Of a stretch of DNA of 18,715 nucleotides, positions 13,525 to 18,715 are shown piece after piece (the stretch's first letter is position 1; every line of letters starts with the position of its first letter). Both the position numbers and the translations under genes were made by a program. Below the pieces are notes generated by a model. That model worked only from the letters and a program-made list of their open reading frames with translations. It was not told the DNA's origin and searched no databases. Source of the DNA: JAZNGX01 sp045576675 (lineage in GTDB: Bacteria > Bacillota > Clostridia > Monoglobales > Firm-18); assembly GCA_045576675.1 (NCBI GenBank), contig JAZNGX010000046.1, positions 1 through 18,715 on the forward strand, given 5' to 3'.

Positions 13525-16119
13525 ATGAATGTACAAAAACTAACACAAAAATCATTGGAGGCTTTGCAGAACGCGCGTTATATTGCGCAGGAGTATGGTA
13601 ATAGTACAATTGAAGAAGTTCACGTTTTACATTCTCTTTTAAATGATGATAACGGACTTATATATCAGCTTTTTAAAAAAGCTGATATAGATATAAGCAC
13701 TATTACTGATGAACTTAATACTGAAATTGCAAAACTTCCAAAGCTTGGAAATACAAATTCTGAACAAAATTTATATGTTTCTGCTGAACTTGACAGAGCG
13801 TTGGTTGAAGCAGAAAGAATCGCACAATCTATGAAAGATGAATATGTTTCTGTTGAGCATATAATTCTGTCGTTTATTGAACAGAAGAATGGTACAGCTT
13901 GTAAGATTTTAAACAAATATGGCATTAATAAAAATTCGTTTTTAAAAGCGTTGCAGGCTGTTCGTGGTAATTCTAGAGTAACGTCTGACAATCCTGAGGA
14001 TACTTATAATGTACTTGAAAAGTATGGTACTGATTTAGTTGCACTTGCTCGTGAAGAGAAGCTTAATCCGGTAATTGGCAGAGACGATGAAATACGTAAC
14101 GTCATTAGAATTTTGTCTCGTAAAACCAAAAACAATCCCGTTCTTATAGGCGAACCGGGTGTTGGTAAGACCGCTATTGCGGAAGGTCTTGCATTAAGAA
14201 TAGTTCGCGGAGATGTTCCAAACGGACTTAAAGATAAAACGATATTTTCACTTGATATGGGTGCATTAATTGCAGGAGCAAAATTCCGTGGTGAATTTGA
14301 AGAAAGACTTAAAGCAGTTCTTCAGGAGGTTAAGAAAAGCGACGGACAGATTTTATTATTCATAGACGAAATTCACACAATTGTCGGAGCGGGTAAAACA
14401 GACGGTGCCATGGATGCCGGTAACTTACTAAAGCCTATGCTTGCACGTGGTGATTTGCACTGTATTGGTGCAACGACACTTGATGAGTACAGAAAATATA
14501 TTGAAAAGGATTCCGCATTGGAACGCCGTTTTCAGCCTGTTATGGTAGATGAGCCGACTGTTGAGGATACAATTGCAATTTTGCGTGGTATAAAAGAAAA
14601 ATACGAAGTGTATCACGGCGTAAAAATTCAAGATGCTGCTATTATTTCTGCTGCAACCCTTGCTGACAGATATATTACAAACAGATTTTTACCTGATAAG
14701 GCTATTGACCTTGTTGACGAGGCTTGTGCTGTTATCCGCACAGAAATGGAGTCTATGCCACTTGAATTAGACGAAATCTCGAGAAAGATTATGCAGCTTG
14801 AGATTGAAGAAGCTGCACTAAAAAAAGAAAAAGATAAGCTTTCAGCCGAACGTTATAACATAGTAAAGCAGGAACTTGCCGATAACCGTGAAGTATTTAA
14901 AGAAATGAAAGCAAAATGGGATAATGAAAAGAATGCTATAGGTGACGTGCAAAGACTTCGCGAGGAAATTGACAAAACAACTGCAGCTATTGCACAGGCT
15001 GAGAGAAACTATGACCTTAATAAAGCCGCAGAGTTAAAGTATGGTAAGCTACCTGAGCTTAAAAAACAGCTTGAAGAAAAGGAAGATATAGCTAAGAATA
15101 CTGATAATTCTATCCTACGTGACAAGGTAACAGAAGAGGAAATAGCAAAAATTATTTGCAGGTGGACAGGTATACCTGTATCTAAACTGATGGAAGGTGA
15201 AAGACAAAAGCTTTTACACCTTGATGAAATTTTGCACAGTCGTGTTATTGGGCAAAACGAGGCTGTCGAAAAGGTCAGCGATGCAATTATCCGCTCACGT
15301 GCAGGAGTTTGTGACCCTAACAGACCAATTGGTTCTTTTATGTTCATTGGTCCTACCGGTGTCGGTAAAACAGAGCTTGCTAAAGCACTTGCAAATGCCT
15401 TGTTTGATGATGAGCAAAACATTGTAAGGATAGATATGACAGAGTATATGGAAAAATTTTCAGTATCACGTCTTATTGGTGCACCTCCCGGATATGTTGG
15501 ATACGAAGAGGGTGGGCAGCTTACTGAGGCTGTGCGTCGTAAGCCATATTCTGTTGTTTTGTTTGATGAGATAGAAAAAGCACATCCTGAGGTTTTCAAT
15601 ATTTTACTTCAGATTCTTGATGACGGAAGATGTACGGATTCACAGGGAAGAACAGTTGATTTCAAAAACACAATAATAATTATGACTTCAAATATAGGTT
15701 CAAACTATATTCTTGATGGCATTACTGAAGATGGTGAAATTTCGGAAAATTGCCGTGAAGCAGTAAACGATTTGCTGAAATCACACTTCAGACCTGAATT
15801 TTTGAACAGACTTGATGAAATTGTGTTCTATAAGCCGTTAACACGAAAAGAAATTACAGGCATAATTGATTTGTTTATAAGTAAGTTGTCTGGAAGACTT
15901 AAGGAACAGCATATTAATTTAAGTGTTACTGATTCTGCCAAAAAGTTTATTGTTGAAAAAGGTTATGACCCGATTTATGGTGCAAGACCGCTTAAGCGTT
16001 TTATTCAAAAAGAGGTTGAAACGAAAGTATCAAGGATTATCATTGGTGATGAAATTGGTTTTGATGACACCATTTATGTTGATTGCAAAAATGATGCTAT
16101 CGTTTGCAGAAAGGGATGA
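13525..16119 (+). CDS. clpB: ATP-dependent disaggregase ClpB
   Basis: 864 aa, standard for ClpB. An N-terminal substrate domain (about 1-145) is followed by AAA+ module 1, with Walker A GEPGVGKT (209-216) and Walker B Asp281-Glu282. Then comes the coiled-coil middle domain (about 395-525, long Lys/Glu-rich helices), which marks ClpB rather than ClpC, and AAA+ module 2, with GPTGVGKT (609-616) and Asp681-Glu682. The hexamer threads aggregated proteins with DnaK help. AAGGAGG precedes the ATG by eight bases. No CIRCE or CtsR-type heat-shock operator is visible upstream, so control probably comes from the promoter at 12782. The hydrolase gene follows four bases after the stop. Confidence 0.97.
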   Translation: MNVQKLTQKSLEALQNARYIAQEYGNSTIEEVHVLHSLLNDDNGLIYQLFKKADIDISTITDELNTEIAKLPKLGNTNSEQNLYVSAELDRALVEAERIAQSMKDEYVSVEHIILSFIEQKNGTACKILNKYGINKNSFLKALQAVRGNSRVTSDNPEDTYNVLEKYGTDLVALAREEKLNPVIGRDDEIRNVIRILSRKTKNNPVLIGEPGVGKTAIAEGLALRIVRGDVPNGLKDKTIFSLDMGALIAGAKFRGEFEERLKAVLQEVKKSDGQILLFIDEIHTIVGAGKTDGAMDAGNLLKPMLARGDLHCIGATTLDEYRKYIEKDSALERRFQPVMVDEPTVEDTIAILRGIKEKYEVYHGVKIQDAAIISAATLADRYITNRFLPDKAIDLVDEACAVIRTEMESMPLELDEISRKIMQLEIEEAALKKEKDKLSAERYNIVKQELADNREVFKEMKAKWDNEKNAIGDVQRLREEIDKTTAAIAQAERNYDLNKAAELKYGKLPELKKQLEEKEDIAKNTDNSILRDKVTEEEIAKIICRWTGIPVSKLMEGERQKLLHLDEILHSRVIGQNEAVEKVSDAIIRSRAGVCDPNRPIGSFMFIGPTGVGKTELAKALANALFDDEQNIVRIDMTEYMEKFSVSRLIGAPPGYVGYEEGGQLTEAVRRKPYSVVLFDEIEKAHPEVFNILLQILDDGRCTDSQGRTVDFKNTIIIMTSNIGSNYILDGITEDGEISENCREAVNDLLKSHFRPEFLNRLDEIVFYKPLTRKEITGIIDLFISKLSGRLKEQHINLSVTDSAKKFIVEKGYDPIYGARPLKRFIQKEVETKVSRIIIGDEIGFDDTIYVDCKNDAIVCRKG

Positions 16120-16123
16120 TATA

Positions 16124-16639
16124 ATGAAAAAAGCGTTGGTTGTTGTTGATATGCAAAATGATTTTGTTGATGGTGTTCTTGGGACTGCTGAAGCTGTTGC
16201 GATTATTCCTGCAATTAAAGAAAAGATTGCTGTTTCACGTAATAATAACTGTGATATTGTTTTCACACGTGACACACATTGTGATAATTATCTTGAAACT
16301 CAGGAAGGTCGCAAACTGCCGGTAAAGCACTGTATAAAGGATACACAAGGATGGCAGATTTGTCCAGAGCTGCGTAACGTAATGTCAGAAAGTGACATTG
16401 TTGTTGATAAACCTGTTTTTGGAAGCGTTAAGCTTGGTGAGTTACTTTCCGGTTATGATGAGGTTGAATTATGTGGAGTATGCACAGACATATGTGTTAT
16501 AGCAAATGCGGCCGTAATAAGAGCTTTTTCTCCTGAAACTGAAATTAGTGTTGATTCTGCTTGTGTTGCAGGTGTAACAAAACACAGTAATAATGTTGCA
16601 CTAGAAGCAATGCGAGCTTTACAGATTAGTATTAAATGA
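16124..16639 (+). CDS. Isochorismatase-family cysteine hydrolase (nicotinamidase-like)
   Basis: 171 aa. The catalytic triad is visible: Asp9 (VVVDMQNDF), Lys96 (VVDKPVFGS) and Cys124 (VCTDICV). Possible metal ligands are Asp50 and His52 (FTRDTH) and His69, as in PncA nicotinamidases. Nicotinamide-to-nicotinate hydrolysis for NAD salvage is the best guess, but other amides of this family are possible. The start is ATG 16124, four bases after the clpB stop; AAAGGGATGA overlaps that stop and acts as ribosome site, so translation is coupled. It is the last gene of the promoter-12782 group. No clear terminator follows; remnants of a mobile element begin almost at once. Confidence 0.88.
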   Translation: MKKALVVVDMQNDFVDGVLGTAEAVAIIPAIKEKIAVSRNNNCDIVFTRDTHCDNYLETQEGRKLPVKHCIKDTQGWQICPELRNVMSESDIVVDKPVFGSVKLGELLSGYDEVELCGVCTDICVIANAAVIRAFSPETEISVDSACVAGVTKHSNNVALEAMRALQISIK

Positions 16640-16675
16640 TTCATTTTACAAAAAGAATATTGGTTATATCAAACT

Positions 16676-16913
16676 ATGGTAAAATTCTATCCCGATATTG
16701 AGCGAGGAACATCAGCAACTAATACCAACAGAAAGCATATACCGAGCAACATATTTAAGTCTGCTGCAAAGCTTGAAAAATTGCGGTCAGAGATTAGAAA
16801 GTGTCGAAAAATACAAACCTTACAAATGCTTATATGAACTCTCAAAAGGCAATCAAAATTATTGATACTTGGGTTTCTACAGATGCTTGTTCATTGAAAT
16901 ATCTTATAAATAT
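16676..16913 (+). pseudogene. Degenerate fragment, possibly a mobilization (Pre/Mob-type) protein
   Basis: A 53-codon stretch begins MVKFYPDIERGTSATNTNRK and continues as FKSAAKLEKLRSEIRKC. The reading then continues in another frame (ESVEKYKPYKCLYELSKGNQ) until a stop near 16866, implying at least one frameshift. The IERGTSAxxTxRxH pattern faintly recalls relaxase and mobilization proteins of small elements, a tentative assignment. No complete start, ribosome site or domain remains. It is next to recombinase remnants, which fits a decayed mobile element. Confidence 0.35.
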
Positions 16914-17243
16914 GAGTTGGTACGTGACAAGCTAAAAAAGAAGATTCTTGAACTAAATCAGCAGCTTGCTTAAATAAGCGTAGCTCGTGATGGCAAAGAA
17001 CATTTTCTGTTTTGTGTCAGGAGCTTTGCAGAAATAAATGAAGTTATGCCTATGATTCTTCAGGAATTGATTGATAAATCGAAGTATATGCAGTAGAAGG
17101 CACAGATAAACCGCACCCAATCAGTAGTAATACACTACATGTTCATTGGTGAGCTAGATATGCCGGAGAATTTTGACAAGATAAATGTCAACACAAGAAA
17201 AGGTGTTGAAGTTGAATACTTAAGAACAACCAAAACGGCATAA
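16911..17243 (+). pseudogene. Degenerate C-terminal end of a large serine recombinase (DUF4368-like)
   Basis: One reading frame runs through 16911-17243 with two internal stops, TAA 16971-16973 and TAG 17094-17096. It reads YELVRDKLKKKI, then FAEINEVMPMILQELIDKS, and after the second stop INRTQSVVIHYMFIGELDMP. That order (LxxELIDK, then TQxVxIHYxFIG) matches the end of the C-terminal region in large serine recombinases of Clostridial conjugative and mobilizable transposons. The catalytic N-terminal domain is absent. The remnant marks a past insertion, now inactive. Confidence 0.55.
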
Positions 17244-17249
17244 AAACAA

Positions 17250-17294
17250 AAATCGAGTGTTCATAACGTGTATGAAGTTATGAACACTCGATTT
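17250..17294. terminator. Perfect 18-bp inverted repeat after the recombinase remnant
   Basis: AAATCGAGTGTTCATAAC (17250-17267) is exactly complementary to 17277-17294, with a nine-base loop. It is a strong hairpin on either strand, seven bases after the remnant's last stop. It may be the terminator or the terminal palindrome of the lost element. It lacks a clear T-run on either side. Confidence 0.6.
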
Positions 17295-17316
17295 GGTGCG
17301 GATTAAGACGAGACGT

Positions 17317-17347
17317 AACAAAAACAATCCTGTGAATTGTTTTTTGT
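17317..17347 (+). terminator. A/T-rich hairpin with T-run
   Basis: AACAAAAACAAT (17317-17328) can pair with ATTGTTTTTTGT (17336-17347) with one bulge; the T-rich arm makes a possible weak terminator for transcription from the left. Confidence 0.4.
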
Positions 17348-17416
17348 AGTCGAGAGTCCATTCCAAAGAACACGAGTTTGAAGCAAAGTGTGATTTGTGA
17401 AAGTAATAATAAAAAA

Positions 17417-17447
17417 AGTACTTACAAGGTAAATTTTTGTAAGTACT
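17417..17447. repeat. Perfect 11-bp inverted repeat
   Basis: AGTACTTACAA (17417-17427) and TTGTAAGTACT (17437-17447) are exact complements, preceded by a run of A. It could end transcription from the minus-strand side. Between 17448 and 17567 I see no gene or further structure except a TTGGTGCGG repeat. Confidence 0.55.
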
Positions 17448-17567
17448 AATGTTGGTGCGGGTGTTCTTATAGGATTTCCGCAAAAACACAGTAAAATCAG
17501 GGGTTACAGACGGTCAAATATTACACTTATCTCATTTCAAAGAGATCATATTGTTAAAATATGTAAG

Positions 17568-18521
17568 TCAGTTGCTGTTTGTTACACTATCTATGTTTTT
17601 GTTCCGTTTTGTTTTAATATTTACGGTTTTACCGTTACTGGAAACAATTATATCACCTTGTATATCCGTTCTGTAAACTTTAACGTCAGCATCTCTAAGA
17701 CGGCTAAGAACTTCTTCAGTTGGGTGTCCATAGCCGTTTTTGCCAACAGATATAATTGCATATTCGGGCATTATTTCTCGAAGAAACGGATATGTTGTTG
17801 ATTCTTTAGAACCGTGATGACCAACCTTTAATACAGTAGCAGACAAATCATAATTTTGTTCTAAGACGGATTGTTCTTCCTCGCGAGCTGCATCACCTGT
17901 AAAAAGAAAAGAGGTTTCACCATACGTTATCTTCAAAATAATAGAGGTGTTATTAGTATCACTTACATCTTCGTGAACTGGCCCTAAGAATAGGACTGTA
18001 CTGCTACCGAATATAAACTGATCTCCGGATGACGGATTTTCGATTGTCAGACCTTGAGCTGCAACTTTGTTTTTAAAACTATGATAGGCTTCAATATTGC
18101 TTTCAGTTTTTGGTGCATATACTTTTCCAACAGATACAACAGATAATGCACCTGGCAGACCGCCTACATGGTCATTGTGTGCATGAGTACATACAATATA
18201 GTTCAAGTGTCCGATGTTGTGCTTTTTTAAATATGCTGCAATTAGATTGCTGTCGCCGGGATTTCCACCATCAATAAGCATTGATTCGTTATCACTTAAT
18301 ATTAAAGCCGCATCCGCTTGTCCTACATCAATAAAATGAACTTCAAATGTTGAATCTGGACCGAGAGTGATTGGAGTTATATCTGTTTTTGGTTTATCTG
18401 TTACGTTGCTTGTGATGGTTGTTATATCAACTTGCGGTGTTGTTTCGTTGTTGATGCATCCGGTAATTGAAAATAGTGTTGATAAAATTAGAATAATTGA
18501 TAATAATTTTGTTCGTTTCAT
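17568..18521 (-). CDS. Secreted metallo-beta-lactamase-fold lipoprotein (ComEC C-terminal type)
   Basis: 317 aa. A lipoprotein signal (lipobox SITGC) places the lipidated Cys at residue 22. A Thr/Pro-rich linker (about 23-57) follows. The hydrolase domain begins VHFIDVGQADAALI (61-74) and has the metal motif HAHNDH (113-118), FTGDA and VGHHGSKEST for the further ligands. This domain is like the nuclease-type C-terminus of the competence protein ComEC, here as a separate, membrane-tethered outer protein without channel domains. Phosphodiester hydrolysis outside the cell, maybe for DNA breakdown, is a family inference. AGGAGG precedes the ATG by five bases. It is oriented away from the recombinase remnants and has its own promoter. 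Confidence 0.88.
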   Translation of the reverse strand: MKRTKLLSIILILSTLFSITGCINNETTPQVDITTITSNVTDKPKTDITPITLGPDSTFEVHFIDVGQADAALILSDNESMLIDGGNPGDSNLIAAYLKKHNIGHLNYIVCTHAHNDHVGGLPGALSVVSVGKVYAPKTESNIEAYHSFKNKVAAQGLTIENPSSGDQFIFGSSTVLFLGPVHEDVSDTNNTSIILKITYGETSFLFTGDAAREEEQSVLEQNYDLSATVLKVGHHGSKESTTYPFLREIMPEYAIISVGKNGYGHPTEEVLSRLRDADVKVYRTDIQGDIIVSSNGKTVNIKTKRNKNIDSVTNSN

Positions 18522-18607
18522 TTTTGCCTCCTGATTTACTTATAGATATAAAATACTAACTCGATTTATTCTTGCTTGTTAAAATTAGTTGTTCCTAAAT
18601 TTACTGT

Positions 18608-18677
18608 GCAATTACTAAATATATTATACACCTGCTTTATAAACAAAGCAATTACTTTATTTAAAATGCAGTAATTG
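18608..18677. repeat. Three copies of GCAATTACT around the promoter of the MBL lipoprotein
   Basis: GCAATTACT occurs at 18608-18616 and 18648-18656, exactly 40 bases apart, and as its partial reverse complement AGTAATTG at 18670-18677. The middle copy overlaps the -35 box of the minus-strand promoter, so binding there would be expected to affect transcription. This is a candidate operator set. Confidence 0.5.
18623..18651 (-). promoter_or_regulatory. Promoter of the MBL lipoprotein gene
   Basis: On the minus strand, TTGCTT (complement of 18646-18651) and TATAAT (complement of 18623-18628) are 17 bases apart. The start codon lies about 100 bases downstream, leaving a long leader with no structure I can name. 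Confidence 0.65.
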
Positions 18678-18715
18678 AGGGTTGAAAAGGTTATAATATC
18701 TATAGGTAGGTGATT

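Noticed and set aside
15009..15599. Long minus-strand ORF within clpB
   Set aside because: It is antisense shadow coding: no ribosome site, Ser-rich composition, and the clpB frame is certain.

Overview
The window is AT-rich bacterial DNA, most likely from an endospore-forming, probably gut-associated, Clostridia-class Firmicute. The reasons are a SpoIIID sporulation regulator, strong AGGAGG-type ribosome binding sites, short sigma-A-like promoters, lipoprotein signal peptides, and typical Clostridia families: split ChrA, an MgtE magnesium channel, a FliB-like Cys-rich protein, and a ribbon-helix-helix gene beside clpB. The genus cannot be named from the sequence alone.

Positions 1-3121 are an accessory region. 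A Phd/Doc toxin-antitoxin pair is broken by a partial, divergent duplication. Between the two copies sits an 85-bp element (332-416) with perfect 8-bp inverted ends and an apparent pseudoknotted internal fold. Then come a cytoplasmic SGNH/GDSL esterase, an array of small unlike hairpins separated by TCGATATG that flips orientation halfway (1963-2169), and two orphan genes each preceded by the same 52-bp leader, with a partial third copy after the second gene. A different 25-nt repeat follows the stop codons of doc and the esterase. Together this looks like an array of gene cassettes.

Positions 3122-5230 hold a FliB-like protein, a DUF2752 protein, an unknown small membrane protein and a zinc-ribbon membrane protein, all on the plus strand. 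Positions 5231-6836 hold mgtE behind a structured leader with an apparent 30-codon upstream ORF, ending in a bidirectional terminator. Convergent to it on the minus strand are an unknown membrane-anchored protein and a two-gene chromate transporter (ChrA halves overlapping by one base).

Positions 8919-12404 are an amino-acid ABC importer operon (binding lipoprotein, permease, ATPase). A glycerol-dehydrogenase-like gene is inserted between binding protein and permease and coupled to the permease by an ATGA overlap. A clean terminator closes the operon.

Positions 12486-16639 hold spoIIID, then a ribbon-helix-helix gene with a near-consensus promoter overlapped by a 10-bp inverted repeat, clpB, and an isochorismatase-family hydrolase, probably one operon from that promoter. 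Positions 16640-17567 carry no intact gene: they hold decayed remnants that look like a mobilization protein and the C-terminal end of a large serine recombinase, followed by three strong hairpins. The window ends with a minus-strand secreted metallo-beta-lactamase-fold lipoprotein (ComEC C-terminal type) whose promoter carries three copies of an AGTAATTGC-like site.
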